A stretch of DNA of 47,898 nucleotides from Thermoleophilia bacterium. GTDB taxonomy: Bacteria > Actinomycetota > Thermoleophilia > Miltoncostaeales > Miltoncostaeaceae. Shown one piece after another: positions 28,570 to 36,918 of this stretch. The translations under genes and the position numbers were made by a program. Every line of letters begins with the position of its first letter. Position 1 is the first letter of the stretch. The stretch is from contig JADGPF010000032.1 in NCBI GenBank assembly GCA_017882585.1, positions 1 to 47,898 of the forward strand, read 5' to 3'. The notes below the pieces were generated by a model. The model ran no database searches. It was given only the letters and a program-made list of their open reading frames with translations, and was not told the DNA's origin.

Positions 28570-30486
28570 TCAGGCCGACGATGCCACACCGCGGGTCGTC
28601 CGCGCGAGTTCGGCGATGACGCGCCCGGCGATTTCGTCCGGCGCAAGGCCCGCCGACGACAGCAGTACATCGCGCTTGCCGTGATCGATGAACCGATCGG
28701 GCAGCCCGACCACAAGTGTGCGCGTGGACATGTCGGCGACCGCCTCAAGCACGGCGGATCCGAACCCCCCATGGGCCGCGTGATCCTCGATGGTCACGAG
28801 TAGATCGTGACGCGCCGCGAGCTTGCGCATCAGCGCATCATCAAGCGGTCGTACGAACCGGGCGTTGACGACCGTCGCCGCGATGCCGGCCTCCTCGCGC
28901 AGGCGCTGCGCGGTGGCAATCGCAACCTGGGTGCCGTAGCCATAGCCCACCAGCGCGACCCGTTCGCCGGATTCAAGGACCTGGCCGGCACCGATCGGCA
29001 GCACCTCGGGGTAGTCGGGTAGTGCCGCGCCCACGCCGGCACCACGCGGATATCTGATCGCGACCGGACCGTCGATCCGCAGCGCGGTGTGCAGCATCGC
29101 GACCAGCTCGGCTTCATCCTGCGGCGCCATGACGGTCATGTTGGGCACGCTGCGCAGATATGCGATGTCAAGCGTGCCGTGATGGGTGGCCCCGTCGTCG
29201 CCGACCAGACCGCCGCGATCGATCGCAAACACGATCGGCAGGTTTTGCAGCGCGACGTCGTGCACGATCGGATCGAACGCACGCTGCAGGAACGTGGAGT
29301 AGATCGCGACCACGGGCCGCAGGCCCGCAATCGCCAGACCGCAGGCGAACACGACGCCGTGCTGCTCCGCAATCCCGACGTCAAAGGTCCGCTCGGGGAA
29401 CCGCGCAGCCATGTGCTGCATGCCGGTCCCTTTCAGCATTGCGGCCGTGATCCCGACCACGCGCGGATCACGCTCGGCCTCGACCACCAGTGCCTTCCCG
29501 AACACCTCGGTATAGGTCGGCGGCCCTGGGGCGGCGGCAGGAGCCGACTTGCCCGATTCCGGATTGAACGGACTGGCACCGTGCATGGCCTCGCCATCGG
29601 CCTCGGCGGGCTCGTAGCCCTTGCCCTTGGTGGTCTTGACGTGCACGAGCACCGGACGGTTCCGGCGGACCGCGAGACGGATCGCCCCCCGCACCGCCTC
29701 CAGGTCGTGCCCGTCGTACGGACCCATGTAGGCGAACCCGAGCGCCTCGAACAGTGCCCCCGACTCGAACCACAACGCCTTGGTGGCATCCCGCAAGCTC
29801 GTCCCCACCGCACCGCCGCCGGGGACGCGCGCCAAACCCCGCTCGAGCTCTTCCCTCACGCGGGTCAGCGTCGAGTCGACGCGCGCGCGCTGGAGCATCC
29901 GGGACATCGCCCCGACGTTCGGGGAGATGCTCATCCCGTTGTCGTTGAGGATGACCACCACCGGTGTGCCCATCTCGCCGGCCTGGTTCATCCCTTCATA
30001 GGCCATCCCGCCGGTCATCGCGCCGTCACCGATCACACAGACCACCGCGCGCCGGGTCCCGTCCGCGCGTCGCTGTGCCTCAGCGAGGCCGACCGCATAG
30101 CTGATCGAGGTGGACGCGTGTCCAGCGCCCATCACGTCATGCTCGCTCTCGGTGCGCTTGAGGAACCCCGAGATGCCCCCTTGTTGGCGCAACGTCGGGA
30201 ACTCGGCCAGACGACCGGTCAGCAGCTTGTGTCCGTACGCCTGGTGCCCAACGTCCCAGACGATCTTGTCGCGCGGGCTCTCGAGCTCGCAGTGCAGTGC
30301 GATCGTGAGCTCGACGGTGCCGAGGCTCGCACCCAAGTGGCCACCGGTTCGGGACACCGTGGTGATGATTGCCTCGCGCATCTCGCCGGTCAGCGCCGCG
30401 AGTTGCTCGTCGGTCATCGCGCGCAGATCGCCGGGCCCCGCGAGGCCGGCGAGGATCGGATACTGGGTCTGCTGGTCATCGCTCAT
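28570..30486 (-). CDS. dxs: 1-deoxy-D-xylulose-5-phosphate synthase
   Basis: First enzyme of the MEP isoprenoid pathway: thiamine-diphosphate-dependent condensation of pyruvate and glyceraldehyde 3-phosphate. The 638-residue protein shows SRTGGHLGASLGTVELTIAL with the catalytic His, IVWDVGHQAYGHKLLTGR, the ThDP/Mg motif GDGAMTGGMAYEGMNQAG ending in NDN, the second-domain segment DVGIAEQHGVVFACGLA and the C-terminal transketolase domain EDHAAHGGFGSAVLE. ATG 30486 is chosen because the in-frame ATG at 30567 adds non-family residues. The divergent EAL gene begins 157 bases upstream. Confidence 0.97.
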   Translation of the reverse strand: MSDDQQTQYPILAGLAGPGDLRAMTDEQLAALTGEMREAIITTVSRTGGHLGASLGTVELTIALHCELESPRDKIVWDVGHQAYGHKLLTGRLAEFPTLRQQGGISGFLKRTESEHDVMGAGHASTSISYAVGLAEAQRRADGTRRAVVCVIGDGAMTGGMAYEGMNQAGEMGTPVVVILNDNGMSISPNVGAMSRMLQRARVDSTLTRVREELERGLARVPGGGAVGTSLRDATKALWFESGALFEALGFAYMGPYDGHDLEAVRGAIRLAVRRNRPVLVHVKTTKGKGYEPAEADGEAMHGASPFNPESGKSAPAAAPGPPTYTEVFGKALVVEAERDPRVVGITAAMLKGTGMQHMAARFPERTFDVGIAEQHGVVFACGLAIAGLRPVVAIYSTFLQRAFDPIVHDVALQNLPIVFAIDRGGLVGDDGATHHGTLDIAYLRSVPNMTVMAPQDEAELVAMLHTALRIDGPVAIRYPRGAGVGAALPDYPEVLPIGAGQVLESGERVALVGYGYGTQVAIATAQRLREEAGIAATVVNARFVRPLDDALMRKLAARHDLLVTIEDHAAHGGFGSAVLEAVADMSTRTLVVGLPDRFIDHGKRDVLLSSAGLAPDEIAGRVIAELARTTRGVASSA

Positions 30487-30643
30487 TCGTGGGATCCTAG
30501 GGAAACTGGCGCCGGACGCCAGTCCCACACAACGCAAGGCCCGCGCGCAACGGTCCGGCCGGAACATCGATGGTCGATGCGTCCGGTCCGCCCATTAGTG
30601 TTCCCGTCACCGTGATAGACGCGCTTTCCCCCCGGAGCCAATC
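30487..30643. other. Divergent intergenic region between dxs and the EAL-domain gene
   Basis: This stretch holds the presumed promoters of both genes. A TGATAG hexamer near 30611 on the plus strand is a possible -10 element, and GGAG just before the GTG at 30644 is the ribosome-binding site of the EAL gene. No riboswitch-like structure could be recognised by reading. Confidence 0.3.
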
Positions 30644-31462
30644 GTGAGCGCGCCGCTCGCAGCTGCCGACTCCGTCGACGATACGGGCCCGGATGACGAT
30701 GCGCTCGTCGCCGCCCTCAGCGCGCCTGGACTCACCCAACGGCTCGCGGTCCACTATCGACCGATCGTCACACTGACGACCGGCGTCGTCGCCAGCGTCG
30801 CGGCCCGCATCCGCTTCACCGACCCCCTCTTGGCCAACGCCCCGCCCAAGCGCGTGGTCCAACTCGCCGAGCAGACCGGCGCCATCGTCCCGATCGGCGC
30901 GTGGTTGATCCAGGAGGCGGTGCGTGAGCTCGCGGAGATCCTGCAGACGCCCCGCCCGGAGGGGCCGGTCGGCCTGTCGGTGAAGGTGTCGACGCCTGAG
31001 CTCGCCGACCAGGGATTCGCGGCCCGCGTCGCAGAGGCCCTGACATCCGCGGGGGTGAGTCCGGCGGTGCTGGTGCTCGAGTTGACCCACCCGCCGACCG
31101 CCGACTCGCCGGAAAGTGCGGCAAACCTGCAGCACCTCCGCTCGATGGGCGTCATGCTCGCGGTGGACGAGTCGTCGATGGGTGCCGAGGCGATGAGCCA
31201 ACTGCGGGCGCTACGCATCGGTGAGATGCGGATCGCACCGGAGATCTGCCACGGCGCGCCGGTCAATGCGGACGACCGGGCGACACTGACGTCGATTGTC
31301 GGCCTGGCGCGTGCGCTCGGGCTCGTCACGGTCGCCACCGGAATCCAGAACGCCGAGCAGTTCGACACGGCACGCAACCTCGGCGTCGACCGGGCCCAGG
31401 GGGCGCTGCTGGGATCGCCCGTGCCGCTCGACGAGCTGCTGGCCTGGATGAAGCCCCGCTAG
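30644..31462 (+). CDS. Degenerate EAL-domain protein, probably catalytically inactive
   Basis: A 272-residue stand-alone protein whose whole length follows the EAL (c-di-GMP phosphodiesterase) fold: YRPIVTLTTG, LIQEAVRELAEI, LELTHPP, LRSMGVMLAVDESSMG, IVGLARALGLVTVATGIQNAEQ and the final DRAQGALLGSPVPL. Key positions are altered: EAL itself is AAR, VNLS is VKVS, EITE is ELTH, DDFGTG is DESSMG, KID is RIA and AEGVE is ATGIQ. Loss of these metal and nucleotide residues makes hydrolysis very unlikely; it may bind c-di-GMP weakly or act through protein contacts. No GGDEF, PAS or membrane segment is present. GTG start with GGAG upstream. It interrupts the conserved xseB-dxs neighbourhood on the opposite strand. 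Confidence 0.82.
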   Translation: MSAPLAAADSVDDTGPDDDALVAALSAPGLTQRLAVHYRPIVTLTTGVVASVAARIRFTDPLLANAPPKRVVQLAEQTGAIVPIGAWLIQEAVRELAEILQTPRPEGPVGLSVKVSTPELADQGFAARVAEALTSAGVSPAVLVLELTHPPTADSPESAANLQHLRSMGVMLAVDESSMGAEAMSQLRALRIGEMRIAPEICHGAPVNADDRATLTSIVGLARALGLVTVATGIQNAEQFDTARNLGVDRAQGALLGSPVPLDELLAWMKPR

Positions 31463-31466
31463 GGAT

Positions 31467-31685
31467 CTAGTCCGGTGCGGGTTCCGACTCGTCCGGGGCC
31501 GTCGATGCCGGCTCCGCCGGCGTGTCGGCGAGCAGCGCGGAGACGCGTTGGGCGATGACCAGCGCCTGGTCGGCCAGATCCCGCAGCTCGGCGGGCGCCA
31601 GTCCCTCGGCCTCCAGTGCGCGCGCAACTTCCTCCAGGCGCGCGACCTCGTGCGCGAGTTCACCACGCGTTTCAGGCGCGGTCAT
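31467..31685 (-). CDS. XseB-like small protein (exodeoxyribonuclease VII small subunit candidate)
   Basis: A 72-residue, mostly helical, acidic protein. The core LAHEVARLEEVARALEAEGL followed by a second helix ending in ALVIAQRVSALL resembles the two-helix pattern of XseB, and its place between nusB and dxs is where xseB sits in the conserved cluster. The ATG shares ATGA with the nusB stop. The C-terminal tail is Pro/Ala/Glu-rich. xseA, folD and ispA are absent from this spot, so the partner would have to be elsewhere. Similarity is judged by eye only. Confidence 0.5.
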   Translation of the reverse strand: MTAPETRGELAHEVARLEEVARALEAEGLAPAELRDLADQALVIAQRVSALLADTPAEPASTAPDESEPAPD

Positions 31686-32125
31686 GCATTCTGCTCCGAT
31701 GCACGGACCTCACGGGCGATGCGCCCGAGGATCCCGTTGATGAACGCCGGGGCCTCGGCGCCGCAGTAGATCTTCGCAAGCTCGACGGCTTCGTTGATCG
31801 ATACCGCCGCGGGGACCTCGGGCCAATCCAGCAGTTCATGGACCGCGACCCGCAAGATATTGCGCTCCAGGGGCGCCAGTCGGTCGGCCGTCCAGCCGTC
31901 GGCCGCGGAACTGATCAATGTATCGACCGACACGGTGTCAACGCTGACGCCATCGACCAGCGCGCGGGTGAACTCGTCGATCGGCCGGCCCCGGTCGCGC
32001 TCGACGTTCGCGATCAGCTGCTCCATCGGCAGGTCGGTCAGGTCGTGCTGGTACAGCAGCACGACCGCCTGCGTGCGCCCGGCACGCCGGCCTTCCTGGC
32101 CGGGAGTCCGGCCGGCCTGGCTCAT
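31682..32125 (-). CDS. nusB: Transcription antitermination factor NusB
   Basis: Binds boxA RNA with NusE/S10 and supports rRNA antitermination. The 147-residue all-helical protein has the N-terminal GRRAGRTQAVVLLYQHDL and the strongly conserved LAPLERNILRVAVHELLD and VSINEAVELAKIYCGAEAPAFINGILG (in part), which are family signatures. ATG 32125 shares ATGA with the accC stop, and its own stop overlaps the xseB-like start. Confidence 0.95.
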   Translation of the reverse strand: MSQAGRTPGQEGRRAGRTQAVVLLYQHDLTDLPMEQLIANVERDRGRPIDEFTRALVDGVSVDTVSVDTLISSAADGWTADRLAPLERNILRVAVHELLDWPEVPAAVSINEAVELAKIYCGAEAPAFINGILGRIAREVRASEQNA

Positions 32126-33489
32126 ACCGTTCGGCGGTCAAGTGAGGAAAACAGGTGCCCGCGATCGCTCAGGTACGACGTCGTATAGCGCCCGTCGATG
32201 AACGACGGCTCGCGAACGATGTCCCGAAACAAGCCCAGTGTCGTCGGCACGCCCTCCACCTCGGCCTCGTCGAGCGCACGCCGCAGACGGGCGACGGCAC
32301 GCGGGCGATCGCCGCCCCACACGCACAGCTTGGCGATCAGCGAATCATAGTTCGGGGGGATGCTCACGCCGGGCGCGCAGAACGTGTCAAGGCGCACCCC
32401 CGGGCCGCCGGGCATTCGGAACTCCCGCAGCCGTCCTGCGCTCGGGCGGAATCCCTCCGACGGGTCTTCGGCATTGACCCGTACCTCAATCGCGTGGCCG
32501 TTGGCAGGCACCACACCGGTCCGGGAAAGCACCTGCCCCTGCGCGACACGCAGCTGCTCTGCTACCAGGTCCAGGCCCGAGACGAGTTCGGTGACCGGGT
32601 GTTCGACCTGCAGACGCGCGTTGAGCTCGAGGAAAAAGAAATCGGACTGCGCATCGACGAGGAACTCGAACGTGCCGGCGCTGCGGTACCCCCAGGCGCG
32701 GGCGGCACGCGCGCAGGCCTCGTGCATGGCCGTGCGGGTGGCATCCGGCAGGTGGGGCGCCGGCGCCTCTTCGACGAGCTTCTGATGACGCCGTTGGATC
32801 GAGCACTCGCGATCGCCCGCGATGAGCACGCCACCCAGACCATCGGCGAGGATCTGAACCTCAACGTGGCGGGCACCGTCCAGCAATCGCTCGACATACA
32901 GCCCCCCATCGCCGAATGCCGCGACCGCTTCGCGCTGGGCGATGTCGAAGGCCGCCGGGAGCTCGCTGGGTCCTTCGACGCGGCGCATGCCGCGTCCGCC
33001 CCCGCCCGCGGCCGCTTTGAGCAGAACGGGAAAGCCGGATCGCTCGGCCGCGGCGATCGCCTCCTCGAGGCCGGACACCGCGCCTTCGGAACCTTCGAGA
33101 ACGGGCAGACCGGCCTCGCGGGCCGCCTGCTTGGCCTGCACCTTGTCGCCCATGCGCTCCATCACGTCGGGCGAGGGGCCGACAAAGACCAAGCCCGAAT
33201 CGGCGCAGGCACGTGCGAAGGACGCATTTTCCGCCAGAAACCCGTACCCCGGATGAACGTGGGTGCACCCGGTGATCTCCCCGGCCGCGACGACGTTCGA
33301 GATCCGCAGATAGCTCTCGTTTGGCGGCGGGGGACCGATGCAGACCGCCTCGTCGGCCAGCTCCACCGCGAGAGTATCGGCATCGGCGGTGGAGTACACG
33401 ACCACCGTCGGGACTTCCAGCTCGCGCGCGGTCCGGATGATGCGCACGGCGATCTCGCCACGGTTTGCGACCAGCAGCTTCATCGCCAT
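32122..33489 (-). CDS. accC: Biotin carboxylase subunit
   Basis: ATP-grasp enzyme that carboxylates the biotin of a carrier protein. The 455-residue product contains KLLVANRGEIAVRIIRTAR, HVHPGYGFLAENASFA, the glycine-rich lid KAAAGGGGRGMRRV, ECSIQRRHQKLVEEAPAP and FFLELNARLQVEHPVTE (usually EMN-R-QVEHP). There is no fused carrier or carboxyltransferase domain, so it must use the biotinyl domain of the gene immediately upstream, whose stop lies 3 bases away. ATG 33483 is an equally good start. The carboxyltransferase partners (AccA/D or others) are not in the window. Confidence 0.95.
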   Translation of the reverse strand: MAMKLLVANRGEIAVRIIRTARELEVPTVVVYSTADADTLAVELADEAVCIGPPPPNESYLRISNVVAAGEITGCTHVHPGYGFLAENASFARACADSGLVFVGPSPDVMERMGDKVQAKQAAREAGLPVLEGSEGAVSGLEEAIAAAERSGFPVLLKAAAGGGGRGMRRVEGPSELPAAFDIAQREAVAAFGDGGLYVERLLDGARHVEVQILADGLGGVLIAGDRECSIQRRHQKLVEEAPAPHLPDATRTAMHEACARAARAWGYRSAGTFEFLVDAQSDFFFLELNARLQVEHPVTELVSGLDLVAEQLRVAQGQVLSRTGVVPANGHAIEVRVNAEDPSEGFRPSAGRLREFRMPGGPGVRLDTFCAPGVSIPPNYDSLIAKLCVWGGDRPRAVARLRRALDEAEVEGVPTTLGLFRDIVREPSFIDGRYTTSYLSDRGHLFSSLDRRTV

Positions 33490-33492
33490 CGG

Positions 33493-35241
33493 CTACGCCG
33501 GATCGATCAGGACGAGCAGATCGCCGAACTCGACCCCTTGGGTGTTCTCGACGCACAGCTTGCGCACGACGCCCGCCACATCCGCGGTGATCTCGTTGAA
33601 CAGCTTCATCGCCTCGATCAGGCACAGGGTCTGACCGACCTCCACGCGCTGCCCCTCGCTGACGAACGGATCAGCGTCGGGCGACGGTGCCCGGTAGAAC
33701 GTTCCCACCATCGGGCTGGTCACGTGGTGCAGACCGTCGTCGACGGCGGCTTCGCCCGCGCGCCCCGCCGTCGTGCCCCCTGCGAGGGGCGCCGCGACGG
33801 CACGCCGGACCGTCACGCGCGCGCCGCCCAGCTCGACGCTGATCTCGGCCTCAGCGGACCCCTCGACCGCCTGGATCAGGGTCTCGAGCAGGGCACGGTC
33901 GATCGCGGCGCCCTCCTCGTCGGCCACTTCGGTCCGCAGCGACTGGCGCCGCCCGATCAGGCGCTGGACGGCCTCGGGGAACTGCGCCCACAAGACCAGA
34001 TCTTCCTCGGATACACCCCGCGGCGCGTCATGGACGATCGCGGCCAGGTGCACGGGGTCAGTGTCCACCGGCGAGGCAGCCTGCGCGACGGCGAGTACCT
34101 CGTCGCTGACCGGTCCGCGGACCGGACCCAGCTGACCGAGCGCCGTGGCGGCGAGGATCGGCTCGATGTCGGTCCAGCGCTCTCCGTCGATGACGTGGTC
34201 CGCGGCCTGGGTCACGATGGCGTCGCCGAGCGGATACGCGAGCGTGGCGGCCCCGATTTCGGTCGCCACGAGGCGCACCTCGTCGGCGACCGCCAGCAGG
34301 CTGCGTGACATGCCCAACCGTCCGAGCCGGCTGACCAGCGCCGCCTCGAGATCGGGTGGCAACGCGACCGCGGGGCCGAACAGGTCGGCGGCGGCAAGCG
34401 TCAGTCGGTCCGGCGTGAGCATCGGGCCGATGATCCGCGCGGCGGCATGGAGCGCGTCTCGATCGACGCTCAGTGCGTTGGACGTCCCCGACAGCGCCAC
34501 CCGCAGTGTCTCGGCGCTCGGACGGGCGGCGGTCATCGCGAGCGCGCCGGCCGCGCAATACACCGCCCGCGCACCGGCCTCGATGGCCGACTGCGCCAGA
34601 ATCGGTGCGAGTCCACCCGGCGCCTGGACGATGACCTCGATGGGAATGTCGGTGACGCCCGCGGCAACTTCCACGAGCCTGGCCAGCTGCCCTGGTGACA
34701 GGTGCCCGCCGCCGTCGGACACGCACAGCGCGGCTGCGCCCGCCAGACCGGCGAGTGCCCGGGCCTCGCGTTCCCAGCGCGCGTCACCGATATCGGGGGC
34801 CGGACCGGCCACGAGGGTCGGCACGAACCCGATGCGGGCCTCGCGCGAGGCCGCCGCGATGGCCTCAAAGGCCGCGGCGTCGTTGAGGGGATCCAATGCG
34901 CGCAGGCGCCCGACGCCGGCCTCGGCGGCCGACAGGACGAACTGGCGCACGACGTCCGCACCGACCGGGCGGTCGTGCCAGAGCATCGTCCCGTGGACGA
35001 CGATCCCGACCGGGGTGCGGCTCGCGTGGCGCACGACCGCGCGGATCCGGTCCCACGGGGACTCGGTACGCAATTCCAGGGCGGCCCGGGCGCAGCGGGG
35101 GTCCATGACCTCGATGGCCTGGGCGCCGACCTGTGCGAGTGCCCCGGCGGCAACCGCGAGGTCGTTCGCGTCGATCGAGGAACCCCACGGGTAGGTCGCG
35201 AGGTCCCGGAGGGTCGTGTCGATGTAGGTGACCCGGTTCAC
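33493..35241 (-). CDS. Fusion of a degenerate OadA/PycB-like carboxyltransferase barrel and a biotin carboxyl carrier domain
   Basis: A 582-residue protein in the accB position. Residues 1-265 align with the OadA/PycB barrel: YIDTTLRDL, ESPWDRIRAV, FVLSAAEAGVGRLRALDPLND, ALCVSDGGGHLSP and AIEAGARAVYCAAGALAM. Residues about 270-430 match the PYC/OadA conserved domain. From about 440 there is an acidic helix, a linker and a standard biotinyl domain with EAMKLFNEI (biotin Lys546). The barrel seems inactive: the family Lys in C-x-K-D is Ser175, and the metal-binding His pair in HTHDTSG becomes Ile204 and Gln206. Asp13 is kept. The GTG start shares GTGA with efp, and accC follows by 3 bases, so it very likely serves as the carrier for AccC. 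Confidence 0.85.
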   Translation of the reverse strand: MNRVTYIDTTLRDLATYPWGSSIDANDLAVAAGALAQVGAQAIEVMDPRCARAALELRTESPWDRIRAVVRHASRTPVGIVVHGTMLWHDRPVGADVVRQFVLSAAEAGVGRLRALDPLNDAAAFEAIAAASREARIGFVPTLVAGPAPDIGDARWEREARALAGLAGAAALCVSDGGGHLSPGQLARLVEVAAGVTDIPIEVIVQAPGGLAPILAQSAIEAGARAVYCAAGALAMTAARPSAETLRVALSGTSNALSVDRDALHAAARIIGPMLTPDRLTLAAADLFGPAVALPPDLEAALVSRLGRLGMSRSLLAVADEVRLVATEIGAATLAYPLGDAIVTQAADHVIDGERWTDIEPILAATALGQLGPVRGPVSDEVLAVAQAASPVDTDPVHLAAIVHDAPRGVSEEDLVLWAQFPEAVQRLIGRRQSLRTEVADEEGAAIDRALLETLIQAVEGSAEAEISVELGGARVTVRRAVAAPLAGGTTAGRAGEAAVDDGLHHVTSPMVGTFYRAPSPDADPFVSEGQRVEVGQTLCLIEAMKLFNEITADVAGVVRKLCVENTQGVEFGDLLVLIDPA

Positions 35242-35795
35242 GCGCGCGCCGTGTACTCGCGGGTGCGGGTGTCGATCCGGATCCGATCGCCTTCGTTGAC
35301 GAACAGCGGCACGTTCACGGTCGCGCCGGATTCGACCTGCGCCGGCTTCATTACGTTCGAGACGGTGTCCCCCTTCGCCCCAGGGTCGCAGCGCGTGACG
35401 GTCAGCTCGACGAACGTCGACAGCTCCACGCGAAACGGCGCCTCACGCACGAACAGGACCTGGACCTCGGCGTTGGGCGCCAGCAAGTCGGCGTTCTCGA
35501 TGCCGTCTGCGGCGACGCTGATCTGCTCGTAGGTGTCGTTGTTCATCAGCACGACCTGATCGCCGTCGGCGTACAGATACTGCATGTCGACGGTGTTGGT
35601 CGTCACTCGTTCGACCTTCTCGCCGGCCCGGAATGTGCGCTCGGTGGTGTTTCCCTTGGCGAGGTTCTTGAGCTTGGTCCGCACGAACGCGCCACCCTTG
35701 CCCGGCTTGACGTGCTGGAACTGCACAACGCTCCACAGCTCGCCGTCCAGGTCGAGGACGTACCCGTTTTTGAGGTCGTTGGTCGTGATCGCCAT
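35238..35795 (-). CDS. efp: Translation elongation factor P
   Basis: Relieves ribosome stalling at polyproline stretches. The 185-residue protein has the three-beta-barrel layout: N-terminal ITTNDLKNGYVLDLDGELW, the loop HVKPGKGGAFVRTKLKNL with the Lys that is modified or acts unmodified at the peptidyl-transferase centre, and the C-terminal signature region GDTVSNVMKPAQVESGATVN. Proline-rich proteins nearby, such as the transpeptidase and pilus proteins, are plausible clients. It is preceded by pepQ (19 bases) and overlaps the biotin-carrier fusion downstream. Confidence 0.97.
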   Translation of the reverse strand: MAITTNDLKNGYVLDLDGELWSVVQFQHVKPGKGGAFVRTKLKNLAKGNTTERTFRAGEKVERVTTNTVDMQYLYADGDQVVLMNNDTYEQISVAADGIENADLLAPNAEVQVLFVREAPFRVELSTFVELTVTRCDPGAKGDTVSNVMKPAQVESGATVNVPLFVNEGDRIRIDTRTREYTARA

Positions 35796-35814
35796 TGTTC
35801 TCCCTGCGTCGCGC

Positions 35815-36918
35815 TCAGACGGTGGTCGAGCTTATCGCTGCCTTCGGGGAATGCGAGAGCACCCGCGCCCCGTCGTCGGTGACCACGACGAGATCCTCGA
35901 TGCGGACCCCGCCGAGACCTTCCAGGTAAATACCGGGCTCAATCGTGACAACCATGCCCGGACGCAAGGTCTCGGTCCCCTCACGCGATACACGGGGCGC
36001 TTCATGGATCTCGAGGCCGACGCCGTGTCCGAGCCCGTGCCCGAACGCGTCACCGAGCCCCGCGGCGCCGATGAGATCGCGTGCGACCGCGTCGAGCTCC
36101 GCGCACGTGACGCCAGGATGCACCGCATCCAGCGCGGCGCGCTGTGCCTGTGCGCAGAGGTCGTAGGCCCGGGCCAGCGCCTCCGGAAGCTGCCCGGTGG
36201 GCACCGTGCGAGTCATGTCCGAGCAGTAGCCGTCGGCGATCGCACCCAAGTCGATCACCACCAACTCGCCCTCTCCGATCACGCGCGATCCCGGCACCGC
36301 ATGCGGTTTCGCGCCGTTGGGACCGGCGGCGACGATAATCTCGAAACTCGGCCCCTCGGCGCCGATGCGAAACAGGCCGGCCTGCAGCGCGAAGGCCACA
36401 TCCCGTTCGGCGCGCCCGACGAGTCCTTCGGCCAGCACCTCGGCAAGAGCCACGTCGACCATGTCGGCGGCGCGGACGATCGCGCCGATCTCGTCCTCGT
36501 CTTTGATCAGACGCAGTCCCTCGACGCGGCCGACCTCCGGGGTCACCTCGATCCCGGCGTCGGCCTCCGCGATACGCGCGGTCAGCTGCGCTCCTCGCGC
36601 CATCGAGGTGTAGGCGGCCTCCAGGCCAACCCGGCCGCCGGGCGCAATCGCGGCAACCGCCCGCGCGAGATCGGCGGTCAGGTCCCCGGGGCCGATCACG
36701 AGATCGACCTCGTCGTCAACCTGCTCGCGAGCACTGACCGCGTACCGCGAATCGGTGAGCACCCGTTCGCCGTCGGGTCCGATGACGGCGATCGCGTTCG
36801 ACCCGACGTACCCGGTCAGGTATCGCACGTTCGGCAGGTGACTGATGACCAGCGCGCTGAGCTCGCCCTCGGCCAGCAACGCGCGCAGCCGCGCCCGACG
36901 CTCGGCGAAGACGCTCAC
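35815..36918 (-). CDS. pepQ: M24 family Xaa-Pro aminopeptidase/dipeptidase
   Basis: Metallopeptidase that cleaves Xaa-Pro bonds. The 367-residue protein has the creatinase N-terminal domain (LPNVRYLTGYVGSNA) and the pita-bread C-terminal domain, with metal ligands in VVIDLGAIADGYCSDMTRTV (two Asp), the GHGLGHGVGLEIHEAP His, TIEPGIYLEGLGGVRIED (Glu) and the final Glu. It starts with GTG sharing GTGA with the aroQ stop and ends 19 bases before efp. The pepQ-efp pairing is a widely conserved order. Confidence 0.95.
   Translation of the reverse strand: MSVFAERRARLRALLAEGELSALVISHLPNVRYLTGYVGSNAIAVIGPDGERVLTDSRYAVSAREQVDDEVDLVIGPGDLTADLARAVAAIAPGGRVGLEAAYTSMARGAQLTARIAEADAGIEVTPEVGRVEGLRLIKDEDEIGAIVRAADMVDVALAEVLAEGLVGRAERDVAFALQAGLFRIGAEGPSFEIIVAAGPNGAKPHAVPGSRVIGEGELVVIDLGAIADGYCSDMTRTVPTGQLPEALARAYDLCAQAQRAALDAVHPGVTCAELDAVARDLIGAAGLGDAFGHGLGHGVGLEIHEAPRVSREGTETLRPGMVVTIEPGIYLEGLGGVRIEDLVVVTDDGARVLSHSPKAAISSTTV

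Noticed and set aside
29089-30615. A 508-codon plus-strand open frame opposite dxs
   Set aside because: Antisense to a clear dxs with all motifs; no domain and biased composition.
32155-34308. A 717-codon plus-strand open frame opposite accC and the carrier fusion
   Set aside because: It is the antisense shadow of two well-recognised genes; its translation is rich in Arg, Asp, Gly and His with no domain, as expected from high-GC third positions.
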